Below are positions 1-7,047 of a DNA stretch of 64,000 nt, piece by piece. Position 1 is the first letter of the stretch; each line of letters begins with the position of its first letter. Origin of the DNA: Streptomyces sp. CB01580 (GTDB lineage Bacteria > Actinomycetota > Actinomycetes > Streptomycetales > Streptomycetaceae); contig NZ_LIXJ01000017.1 in assembly GCF_001905795.1 (NCBI RefSeq), positions 62,001-126,000 on the forward strand, given 5' to 3'. The notes beneath the pieces were generated by a model that did no database searches, had not been told where the DNA came from, and saw nothing but the letters and a program-made list of their open reading frames with translations. A program made the translations under genes and the position numbers.

Positions 1-750
1 GCCGCGCTGACGGCTGAAGTCGACGAACGTCTCCGGTGTGGACATCACGGTGACCCCGCCGGCCAGGGCGAGCGAGCATTCACCCGACTGGAGCGCGCGC
101 ACCGCCCAGTGCAGGGCGACCAGGGAGGAGGAGCAGGCGGTGTCGACGGTGACGGCCGGGCCTTCCAGGCCGAAGGCGTAGGCCACGCGCCCGGAGGCGA
201 TGCTCGCCGCGCTGCCGTTGGCGAGGTAGCCGTCGAGGTCCTCGGGGACGGTGGTGAGGCGGGTGGCGTAGTCGTTGTACATCACGCCGACGAACACGCC
301 GGTACGGCTGCCGCGCAGTGAGGCCGGGACGATGCCTGCCCGTTCGAACGCCTCCCAGGAGGTCTCCAGCAGCAGTCGCTGCTGCGGGTCCATGGCGAGG
401 GCCTCGCGGGGGCCGATGCCGAAGAAGTCGTAGTCGAAGTCGGCGGCGTCGTGCAGGAATCCGCCGGTACGGGCGTAGGTCCTGCCGGGCCGGCCCGGCT
501 CGGGGTCGTACAGGGCGTCCATGTCCCAGCCCCGGTCGACGGGGAAGTCCGACACGGCGTCGGTGCCCGTCGCCACCAGGTTCCACAGGTCCTCGGGCGA
601 GGTGACACCGCCCGGGTAGCGGCAGCCGATGCCGACGACGGCGACGGGACCGCGGGCGCGTTGCTCGTTCTCGCGCAGCCGGCGCCGCGCCTCCCGCAGG
701 TCCGCGGTCGTCCGCCTGAGATAGTCGAGCAGTTGCTCTTCGTTGTTCAC
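1..750 (-). CDS. Modular type I polyketide synthase, N-terminal fragment (docking helix + KS), continues beyond the window
   Basis: The gene starts at a GTG at 750 and runs off the left edge, leaving 250 codons. The first 35 residues are a charged, helix-forming segment (VNNEEQLLDYLRR...LREARRRLREN), the class of N-terminal docking helix that receives a chain from an upstream PKS. A ketosynthase follows, with GPVAVVGIGCRYPGG near residue 37, MDPQQR, and the active-site Cys in VDTACSSS. There is no loading domain, so this is an internal or later PKS subunit. It is separated from the other two PKS genes by about 6 kb holding the LAL regulator and several non-biosynthetic genes, and it has its own promoter of the shared cluster type at 843-888. 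Number and order of its further modules cannot be seen. The SD before the GTG is weak. Confidence 0.93.
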   Translation of the reverse strand, partial: MNNEEQLLDYLRRTTADLREARRRLRENEQRARGPVAVVGIGCRYPGGVTSPEDLWNLVATGTDAVSDFPVDRGWDMDALYDPEPGRPGRTYARTGGFLHDAADFDYDFFGIGPREALAMDPQQRLLLETSWEAFERAGIVPASLRGSRTGVFVGVMYNDYATRLTTVPEDLDGYLANGSAASIASGRVAYAFGLEGPAVTVDTACSSSLVALHWAVRALQSGECSLALAGGVTVMSTPETFVDFSRQRG

Positions 751-842
751 CAGCGCGCCGTCCGATCGAGATCGAAAGTGGGCCTCGGTCCTGCGGACTG
801 TCCCGGGGCGGGCTCCCGGTCCGCTTCTCTCTCCGTTGTCGG

Positions 843-888
843 AGGCTAGGCAGGGCGCGATGGCGCCTGATACCCCTACGGCCCCCAG
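843..888 (-). promoter_or_regulatory. Cluster-type promoter (tandem TAGGGG boxes + -10) for the left PKS
   Basis: Read on the minus strand: CTGGGGGCCG then TAGGGGT, 23 nt, then TAGCCT as -10 (848-843). The GTG start at 750 would lie about 85 nt downstream of the inferred transcription start. Same design as the sites at 29311-29355, 38255-38300, 38616-38661 and 42811-42855. Inferred activator site plus promoter; no experimental support. Confidence 0.6.
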
Positions 889-922
889 GGCCCCCGGGGC
901 CGGTACGGGGCGGGGCGGAGGC

Positions 923-978
923 GGGGCCGTCCGGAGCCGGTACGGGGAGCGGGGCCGTCCGGGGCCGGTACGGGGAGC
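923..978. repeat. 28-bp tandem duplication, G-rich
   Basis: Two adjacent 28-nt copies (923-950 and 951-978) differ at one position, with a degenerate third copy upstream around 897-910. The core is GGCCGGTACGGGGAGC. The block lies in the 780-bp non-coding interval between the divergent left PKS and the LAL regulator, upstream of the PKS promoter. Its G runs could form quadruplex structures; no function is evident. Confidence 0.75.
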
Positions 979-1232
979 GATGGAGGCGGGGCAGAGGCGG
1001 GACCGGGACGGAACGGGCCGAGAGGCGTACGGGGCCGGGACGGAACGGCGCGGGCGGCGGCACGGGGCCGGGCGGTCGGATGTACCGGAACCGGGGCGGA
1101 GGCGCCCGGACGTGACGTGGTTCACGCGCGTCGCGCACCGTTTCCATTCTTCACCTTCCCGTAAATTCATCGACCAAGCAAAACCTGCTTCGAGCAGGCA
1201 CTATGAGAGAAATGAAGCCGGAAGAGGCGTGG

Positions 1233-1261
1233 TTGACAACGTTGACACCGATCTATAGCGT
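1233..1261 (+). promoter_or_regulatory. Probable vegetative-type promoter for the LAL regulator
   Basis: TTGACA (1233-1238), 17-nt spacer, TAGCGT (1256-1261) matches a housekeeping sigma promoter. A second TTGACA follows at 1242-1247 as part of the direct repeat GTTGACAACGTTGACA. It reads toward the LAL gene and leaves a leader of about 265 nt. It lacks the TAGGGG boxes found at the other cluster promoters. Confidence 0.55.
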
Positions 1262-1290
1262 CTCTGCATTCCATGACCAGGAAGCCTTTC

Positions 1291-1325
1291 CGATCCGGCT
1301 CGCAATGCCCTGTCGAGCCGGATCG
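1291..1325. promoter_or_regulatory. 12-bp perfect inverted repeat in the LAL leader
   Basis: CGATCCGGCTCG (1291-1302) and CGAGCCGGATCG (1314-1325) form a perfect 12-bp inverted repeat around an 11-nt centre. It lies about 30 nt beyond the -10 box of the putative LAL promoter, so it could be an operator or a leader hairpin. There is no T tract, which argues against an intrinsic terminator. A second hairpin (GGCTGCC at 1401-1407 with GGCAGCC at 1416-1422) follows. Confidence 0.5.
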
Positions 1326-1532
1326 ATTCACGCCAAAAACGTCTTGAAACAGCCCCGACGGCCCCGAACCCGGAACCGTCGAACAGACCGGAGCACAAAG
1401 GGCTGCCACGGTGGCGGCAGCCTTCGCACCACGGGACGAGCGAGGAAGCGGAGCCGGGCCCGGTTCCGGCGTACCACCGTTGTCCCGGCACGAGCGACCC
1501 CGCAGGCGTAGTTGGACACAGGGGGGAATACC

Positions 1533-4415
1533 ATGCGTCTTTTCGACCGCTCCAATGATTTACACATACTTAACGAGGCGTTTACCGAGAGCGTGAGCGG
1601 AAACGGTCAACTGGTGATCATCGTGGGCGGTCCGGGCGCTGGAAAGACTCAGCTCCTGCATGAATTCCTCGACACCCCGGACCGATTAGGAGCCCGCATA
1701 CTCCAGGGCACGGCATGCCCGACCGAACAAAACCAGCCGATGAGCCTGTTGCGGAAATTGCTGGGCAACGACGGGGTGGAGACCGCGCCTTCGGTCACCG
1801 TACCGCCGACGGAGGTACCCCGGGGGGCATTCACTCCGTCCGAGGAGCACCGGGACGGAACGGCACCCGGAGAACCGGAACCGGGAACGACCGAGACACT
1901 GCTGCGGCTCGCCGACGGCGAACGCCCCCTGGTGGTCGCCGTGGACGACGCCCACCTCATGGACCGGGCCTCGCTGCGCGCCGTCGTCCATCTGCTGCAC
2001 CGGAGCCGTTTCCGCCGGATCCTGGTGGTGTGCACCACGTCCGGCCAGCCCGACGCCGCACGCTCGGCCGCGTACACCGAACTGATCCGTCAGCCGCACC
2101 GACGGGCCCGTCTCGGCCCCCTGTCGGAGCGGGCCGTCGGCGAACTGATCGCCGCTCAGACCGGTTCCCCCCGGTCGGCCGGGGTGGTCCGGGCCTTTCA
2201 CCGGGCGACCGCCGGAAACCCCCTGCTGGTGCACGCCCTGCTGGACGACAGCGCCCGCTTCGGCCGCGAGATGGACCGACCTGTCGCCGGCACCTCCTAC
2301 CGCCAAGCGGTGCTGTCCCTGGTGCACCGCGGCGAGCCACGCCACGTACGGGTGATCCGGACGCTCGCCGCGCTGTCCGCCCCGGTCTCCGTCACCGCGC
2401 GCTCCGCACCGGCTTCCGCAACCTCCGCTTTTGCTTCCGCCTCCGCACCGGCTTTTGGCACCGCGCCGTTCGCACCGGCCTCCCTCGCCGTCGTCGCCGA
2501 ACTCGCCGACACCCCGCCGGCCGGTGCCGAGGAGGCCATCGAGGCCCTCGACTCCGTGGGGCTGCTGGACGGTCATGTCCTGCGCCATCCGACCGCGGCC
2601 ACCGCCGTGCTCGACGACATGGCCCCCGCCGATCGCGGCGAACTGCACGGCCGGATCGCCGGACTGCTGTACCGCAGCGGCGCGCCCGCCCGGGAGGTGG
2701 CCCGTCATCTGCGCGCCGCCGACCGGGTCCCGAGCCCCTGGGGCGCGAGTGTCCTGCGCGCCGCCGCCGATCAGGCCCTGGCGGCGGACGACGTGGAGTC
2801 GTGCGGCGGATATCTGCGGCTGGTGCTGCGCGACTGCTCCGACGAGCGGGAGCGCAACGCCCTGTCGGCCGCCCTCGCACGGGCGGAGTGGCGCACCAAT
2901 CCCGCCGCGGCGGGCACTCATCTGGAACCGTTGCGCCGGGCCGCGCTGGAGGGCGCCCTCAGCACGCGCGACACCGCCGGAGTGCTGCGGCACATGCTGT
3001 GGCAGGGCGACACCGAACTGGCCGCCGAGGCCGTGGCCACGCTCGTGTCCGGGCAGTCCCCGGAGGATGCCCAGATCCTGGCCGAGGTCGAGTTCGTACG
3101 GCAGTGGTTCTACGGGATCGCGCTGCCCACCAGGAGCGCCCAGGCGACCGGACTCGACCCGCGCAGGCACGTTCCCACCTGCCGGAACGGCGGACTGACC
3201 GCCCAGGTGGCCATGCTGGTCGGCGGGGTCGCCACGGACGATTGCGCCGCGGCGGTGGCCCAGGCCCTCCAGGGACACCAACTCGACCATCTCAACTTGG
3301 AGTTGGTGGCGATGGCGCTTCTGGCGATCGCCCATGCCGACCGGCCCGCGCTCGCCGCCGACGCGTGCGGCACGTTGCTGGAGTGCGCCGCGGAGCGCCG
3401 GGCCACCACCTGGCAGGCGCTGCTGGGAAGCGTCCGGGCGGAGATCGCCCTGCTGCGGGGGGACATGACGACCGCGGCCCAGGGGGCGCGCCGGGCGCTG
3501 GACAGTCTGCACGAGCAGAGCTGGGGAGTGCTCGCCGGTCTTCCGCTGTCCACTGCGATCTTCGCGCACACCGCGATGGGCGCCTACGACGATGCCGAGG
3601 AACTGCTCGCGCGGGACGTTCCCGAACCGATGTTCCGCACCGTCTTCGGCATCCAGTACCTGCGGGCCCGGGGCCACCACTACCTCGCCACCGACCGGCC
3701 CTTCGCCGCCCTGAACGACTTCGAGACGTGCAGCCGGCTGATGCGGCAGGGGAATTCGAGCCTGCAGAAGGGCATTCCGTGGCGGTCCGATCTTGCCCTG
3801 GCCAACCTGCGGATCGGCAGGCCCGGGACGGCCCGGAAGTGGGCCGAGGAGCAATTGCGGCTGCCCGGCGGACACAGTTCCCGGGCCCGGGCGATGGGCC
3901 TGCGCATGCTGGCGGCCACCAGCAAGCCGCACCGCCGGGCCACGCTGCTGCGCGAGACGATCGACCTGCTGAAGGCGTGCGGCGACCAGCACACGCTCGC
4001 CCAGGCGTACGCCGATCTGTCCGCGGCCCACTACGAGTTGGGCGAGTACGCCCGCGCCCGGCTGGTCGCCCGCCAGGCGGCCAGGGAGGCGAAGGCGTGC
4101 AGCGTGGAGTCCCCGGTCGACGCGCATCTGCTGGAGGACCCCGCCACGCAGTCCGAGGCGTCCGGGGCGAAGGGCGGCCCCGCCCTGCTCAGCGACGCGG
4201 AGTGCCGGGTCGCTGGGCTGGCCGCGCTCGGGTACACCAACCGTGAGATAAGCGGCCGCCTGCACGTCACGATCAGCACGGTGGAGCAGCACCTCACCCG
4301 TGTCTACCGCAAGCTCAACGTGGCCAGCCGGTCCGAACTGCCGTCGAAGATGCTGGAGCACCGCATCCCGAAACTCTCCGACCGCTGGGCCGCCACCCAC
4401 TCCCCCGCGGGCTGA
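1533..4415 (+). CDS. LAL-family (large ATP-binding LuxR) transcriptional regulator, bldA-dependent
   Basis: A protein of 960 residues, the usual size for LAL pathway activators of macrolide and macrolactam clusters. It has a Walker A motif GGPGAGKT at 32-39, a Walker B VVAVDDAH near 133-140, a long helical middle, and a C-terminal LuxR helix-turn-helix at about 885-945 (AECRVAGLAALGYTNREIS). Residues about 290-315 are an Ala/Ser/Phe-rich low-complexity stretch. ATG at 1533 is preferred over the in-frame TTG at 1512 because a GGGGGGAA tract sits just before it. Codon 10 (1560-1562) and codon 52 (1686-1688) are TTA, so translation should need the bldA tRNA. It is the only cluster-type regulator in view and the likely activator of the shared TAGGGG promoters; that link is inference. 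Confidence 0.92.
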   Translation: MRLFDRSNDLHILNEAFTESVSGNGQLVIIVGGPGAGKTQLLHEFLDTPDRLGARILQGTACPTEQNQPMSLLRKLLGNDGVETAPSVTVPPTEVPRGAFTPSEEHRDGTAPGEPEPGTTETLLRLADGERPLVVAVDDAHLMDRASLRAVVHLLHRSRFRRILVVCTTSGQPDAARSAAYTELIRQPHRRARLGPLSERAVGELIAAQTGSPRSAGVVRAFHRATAGNPLLVHALLDDSARFGREMDRPVAGTSYRQAVLSLVHRGEPRHVRVIRTLAALSAPVSVTARSAPASATSAFASASAPAFGTAPFAPASLAVVAELADTPPAGAEEAIEALDSVGLLDGHVLRHPTAATAVLDDMAPADRGELHGRIAGLLYRSGAPAREVARHLRAADRVPSPWGASVLRAAADQALAADDVESCGGYLRLVLRDCSDERERNALSAALARAEWRTNPAAAGTHLEPLRRAALEGALSTRDTAGVLRHMLWQGDTELAAEAVATLVSGQSPEDAQILAEVEFVRQWFYGIALPTRSAQATGLDPRRHVPTCRNGGLTAQVAMLVGGVATDDCAAAVAQALQGHQLDHLNLELVAMALLAIAHADRPALAADACGTLLECAAERRATTWQALLGSVRAEIALLRGDMTTAAQGARRALDSLHEQSWGVLAGLPLSTAIFAHTAMGAYDDAEELLARDVPEPMFRTVFGIQYLRARGHHYLATDRPFAALNDFETCSRLMRQGNSSLQKGIPWRSDLALANLRIGRPGTARKWAEEQLRLPGGHSSRARAMGLRMLAATSKPHRRATLLRETIDLLKACGDQHTLAQAYADLSAAHYELGEYARARLVARQAAREAKACSVESPVDAHLLEDPATQSEASGAKGGPALLSDAECRVAGLAALGYTNREISGRLHVTISTVEQHLTRVYRKLNVASRSELPSKMLEHRIPKLSDRWAATHSPAG

Positions 4416-4423
4416 CCAGCGGC

Positions 4424-4460
4424 CGACCGGGCAGGCAGCGGTTCCCGGCCCGCCCGGTCG
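4424..4460 (+). terminator. Hairpin after the LAL gene
   Basis: CGACCGGGC (4424-4432) pairs with GCCCGGTCG (4452-4460), a 9-bp stem starting 9 nt after the LAL stop. No T run, as is usual for Streptomyces terminators. Confidence 0.45.
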
Positions 4461-4564
4461 CCTCGACGGCGGGACTGCGCGTTCCCTCGCGAGAGCCCGT
4501 CACCGGCTGGATAGGGTCGGAACACACCGACCGGTTGCGGGCACCGACCAGGAGAGGCAGTGGC

Positions 4565-4891
4565 GTGGTGAGCGAGATCGTGATCGCGCAGACGACCATC
4601 GACGACGAGGACCGGGCGAACGCGCTGGCGCGCGGTGCCGTCGAGTACCGGCTGGCGGCCTGCGCCCACGTCGACCCGCCGTTGACCGCGGTCTACCGGT
4701 GGAGCGGCGACGTCGAAACGGCCCGGGAGTGGCGGATCTCGTACAAGACGACCACGGGCCGGCTCCCGGAGCTCGAAGCGTGGGTGGCCCGGGGGCACAC
4801 CTACGACGTACCGGAGTGGATCACGCTTCCGGTCACCGGCGGCTCGGCGGCGTACCTGTCCTGGGTGGCCGAGGAGACCGGTGCCCCGTGA
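4565..4891 (+). CDS. cutA: CutA1-family divalent cation tolerance protein
   Basis: A protein of 108 residues, normal for CutA1, a small trimeric cytoplasmic protein linked to divalent metal tolerance. The family signature is clear: LAACAHVDPP followed by VYRWSGDVE, then a Glu and YKTT, and a C-terminal stretch with HTYDVPE. GTG at 4565 is chosen because GGAGAGG lies 7-8 nt upstream; a second in-frame GTG at 4568 is equally possible. It follows the LAL gene by about 150 bp and ends before a strong hairpin. It looks like a housekeeping gene caught between PKS units, with no evident role in the pathway. Confidence 0.9.
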   Translation: MVSEIVIAQTTIDDEDRANALARGAVEYRLAACAHVDPPLTAVYRWSGDVETAREWRISYKTTTGRLPELEAWVARGHTYDVPEWITLPVTGGSAAYLSWVAEETGAP

Positions 4892-4951
4892 CCTTGCGCG
4901 CCCTGGGCTTCCGTACGAGACGTCAGGTCTCCGACCCTCGTGTGAGCGTCA

Positions 4952-4983
4952 TCGGCCGTTCGGTGGGGTCACCGAACGGCCGA
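4952..4983. terminator. Bidirectional terminator between convergent cutA and RidA-like genes
   Basis: A perfect 14-bp stem (TCGGCCGTTCGGTG at 4952-4965 with its complement at 4970-4983) around a 4-nt GGGT loop. It lies between the 3' ends of two convergent genes, the expected place for a shared terminator. Confidence 0.8.
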
Positions 4984-5035
4984 CGCATATCGGGTTCCTG
5001 GGTTCCGTGCTGCGGGGCGTGACAGGAGTGCCTGT

Positions 5036-5443
5036 TCAGCTGACGATCGCGGTGGCTTCGACCTCGACCAGGAGGTCGGGTCCTGCCAGGGCGGCGACGC
5101 CCACCCCCGTGAGCGGCGGGGCCGAGGTGGTCTTCAGCTTCGCGGCCGCTCTGGCGGCTCCGTCCAGGAGCAGGGGCATCTTGTCGGGGGTCCAGTCGAC
5201 GAGGTACACCGTCAGCTTCACCACGTCGTCGAAGGAGGCTCCGGCTTCTGCCAGTGCCGTGCCGACGTTGAGATAGCACTGCTCGACCTGAGCGGCGAGA
5301 TCCCCTTCGCCGATCGTCACCCCGTCGGCGTCACAGGCGACCTGTCCTGCGATGAAGACCAGTCTCGTTCCGGATGCGATCGACACCTGCCGGTAGAGGT
5401 CGACTTTCGGCAGTCCTTCGGGGTTCACCAGGGTGACGGCCAT
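5036..5443 (-). CDS. Rid-family (YjgF/YER057c/UK114) protein lacking the RidA arginine
   Basis: A protein of 135 residues with the Rid fold signature: FIAGQVACDADG near 30-41, LNVGTALAEAGASFDDVVKLTVYL near 60-83, and a C-terminal VEVEATAIV. Canonical RidA deaminates reactive enamines from PLP enzymes with an Arg in a P-x-R-S/A context. Here that region reads SAPPLTGVGVAAL and has no Arg, so it probably belongs to a non-RidA subgroup with a different or lost activity. It is divergent from the HxlR gene across 138 bp that contain repeat elements, so it is a likely target of that regulator. It ends at the shared hairpin at 4952-4983. Confidence 0.85.
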   Translation of the reverse strand: MAVTLVNPEGLPKVDLYRQVSIASGTRLVFIAGQVACDADGVTIGEGDLAAQVEQCYLNVGTALAEAGASFDDVVKLTVYLVDWTPDKMPLLLDGAARAAAKLKTTSAPPLTGVGVAALAGPDLLVEVEATAIVS

Positions 5444-5486
5444 GCTGACTCCTCGCCATGAAAGCCCGTGGGCTCGGTTTCACCGG

Positions 5487-5579
5487 ACCAAGACGCTCTT
5501 GGTCTCTTGTGGTTACTGAGGAACCGTAGGAGACTGGCCGCTGACATGGAAGAACGCACTTTTTGGTGACTGGGGAACC
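5487..5579. promoter_or_regulatory. Operator-like repeats in the RidA-like/HxlR divergent region
   Basis: The interval has a perfect 7-bp inverted repeat (ACCAAGA-CGC-TCTTGGT, 5487-5503) and two direct copies of GGTKACTGRGGAACC (5511-5525 and 5565-5579, 13 of 15 identical). The second copy ends 2 nt before the HxlR start. The same motif, with its flanks, recurs before the broken HxlR copy at 43115-43152, which supports a role as an HxlR autoregulatory site. Confidence 0.5.
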
Positions 5580-5581
5580 TC

Positions 5582-5962
5582 ATGGTGACCAAGCAGCTCA
5601 AGAACCCGGCCGACGAAGCGGACCTGACCCGCGCGGACTCCCTGGCGCGGGAGATCTTCTCGGACATCGCCAACAAGTGGGCGTTTCTGATCATTGAGTC
5701 CCTCGGTGAGCGCACCTTGCGCTTCAGTGAGGTGCGCGGAGAGATCGAGGGCATCAGCCACAAGATGCTCACCCAGAATCTGCGCATGCTGGAGCGCAAC
5801 GGTCTGGTCGAGCGGACCGTGCACCCCACCGTGCCGCCGCGGGTCGAGTACACCCTCACAGAGCCGGGCCGGGCTCTCCGGGCGACCGTCGGGGCAATGT
5901 GTGACTGGACCCACCGGTACTTCCGTCACATCGAGGCATCCCGCCACCGCTTCGACGGATGA
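5582..5962 (+). CDS. HxlR-family winged-helix transcriptional regulator
   Basis: A protein of 126 residues, a typical HxlR length. The winged-helix signature is intact: IANKWAFLIIESLGE near 29-43, RFSEVRGEIEGISHKMLTQNLRMLERNGLVER near 47-78, and a wing with PPRVEYTLTEPG. The C-terminus reads DWTHRYFRHIEASRHRFDG. Divergent from the RidA-like gene, which it probably controls; HxlR proteins often sense reactive or redox stress. The start is fixed by family length and by the operator-like repeat directly before it. A relic of a close paralogue lies at 42995-43123. Confidence 0.9.
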   Translation: MVTKQLKNPADEADLTRADSLAREIFSDIANKWAFLIIESLGERTLRFSEVRGEIEGISHKMLTQNLRMLERNGLVERTVHPTVPPRVEYTLTEPGRALRATVGAMCDWTHRYFRHIEASRHRFDG

Positions 5963-6013
5963 CGGGCCGGGCTTCGCCGGCGAGGTGGCCCCCAGGCGGG
6001 CCGGGCAGCCGGC

Positions 6014-6781
6014 TCACGGCGTGGGGATGCCCCCTGGTATGCGGGGCGGGCTCCCGAACCGGACCGGGACTCCCGGGGAGTACAGCACGCTCATGGGCTC
6101 CTCGGCCGGTGCGGGCAAGCCTGCCGAGGTGATGAGGTCCTCGTCGCAGTGCAGGAGTTCGGCACGGTGAAGGGGCCAGCGGGGGTGGGTGTTCGGGAGG
6201 TACATCGAACGCCCGAAGAACATGTTGTGCATGCCCCAGCGGGCGGTCAGAAAGTGTTCGAGCGCGGAGGGCTCATCGACCAGCTCTCCGACCCGTACGG
6301 CGATCCGGCTGTGCGCGCCCCGCGGGCCGGGCCAGCGCCGGTGGCTGGTGTAGGCGACCGTGTCCCCTTCCGTGCGCACGTCCATCTTGGACCAGACGTA
6401 GGGAAGGCGGAACGCTGCCCGGGCGACGGCCACGGGGATCAGGCGGGATGCGTCCAGCGAGCGGAAGACCACGCCGCGTCGGCCGTGGGAGTCCACCGAG
6501 TACAGGCGGACGTTGGTCTCCGGGAAGGATCCGAGATAGGGGATGCCGGGAAGGCCCAGCCATCCCACGCGGTGCATCCGGAAGGCGACGAGCCCGACGT
6601 AGGTGAGGCCGTCCAGCGTGTCCGGCCGCGTACCGGGGGGCAGCAGCGGCGCGACGACCGCGGGGTCGGCGGCCCAGTGGATGAAGGCCAGATCGAGCCA
6701 GGACTGGGTGAGCAGCACGCGGCGTGCCGCATGCGGCGGATCGGCCGATATCGGTTCAGGGGTCGCATCCAACGATGGCAT
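6014..6781 (-). CDS. DUF2071 (YqjF-like) protein
   Basis: A protein of 255 residues with typical DUF2071 features: LTQSWLDLAFIHWAADPAVV near 24-43, LLPPGTRPDTLDGLTYVGLVAFRM near 47-70, and PETNVRLYSVD near 88-98. The family is common in Actinobacteria and resembles acetoacetate decarboxylase-like folds; the biochemical role is unknown. It lies between the HxlR gene and the PKS genes, on the same strand as the PKS but with its own 266-bp upstream spacer. It shows no cluster-type promoter, so membership in the biosynthetic pathway is doubtful. Confidence 0.85.
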   Translation of the reverse strand: MPSLDATPEPISADPPHAARRVLLTQSWLDLAFIHWAADPAVVAPLLPPGTRPDTLDGLTYVGLVAFRMHRVGWLGLPGIPYLGSFPETNVRLYSVDSHGRRGVVFRSLDASRLIPVAVARAAFRLPYVWSKMDVRTEGDTVAYTSHRRWPGPRGAHSRIAVRVGELVDEPSALEHFLTARWGMHNMFFGRSMYLPNTHPRWPLHRAELLHCDEDLITSAGLPAPAEEPMSVLYSPGVPVRFGSPPRIPGGIPTP

Positions 6782-7047
6782 CGCGCCAGTATGTCAGGGG
6801 CACGTCCACTGGAACGGCAGGGCGGGACCGCCCCCGGCCGGCCGGACCGCCATCACACGGAGGAGGCCCGGCCCCGCCGGCCGTGACCTGTGCAGGCCCT
6901 CGGGTGGCGGGGGGAGCGTGTCCAGGACCCCTGCGGGACAGCCGGACAGACGCGCGCCGGACCCGCTCCGCCGTCGACCGGCGCCCCACGGCTGTCCGTG
7001 TGTGCGGCGGGAGGCCGCCGCTCCGCTTCCGTGGGGGTGGGCGCGCT

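Noticed and set aside
1686..4400. Long minus-strand frame opposite the LAL gene
   Set aside because: Low-complexity Gly/Arg/Gln translation without motifs; the plus strand encodes Walker and LuxR motifs and has a good SD.
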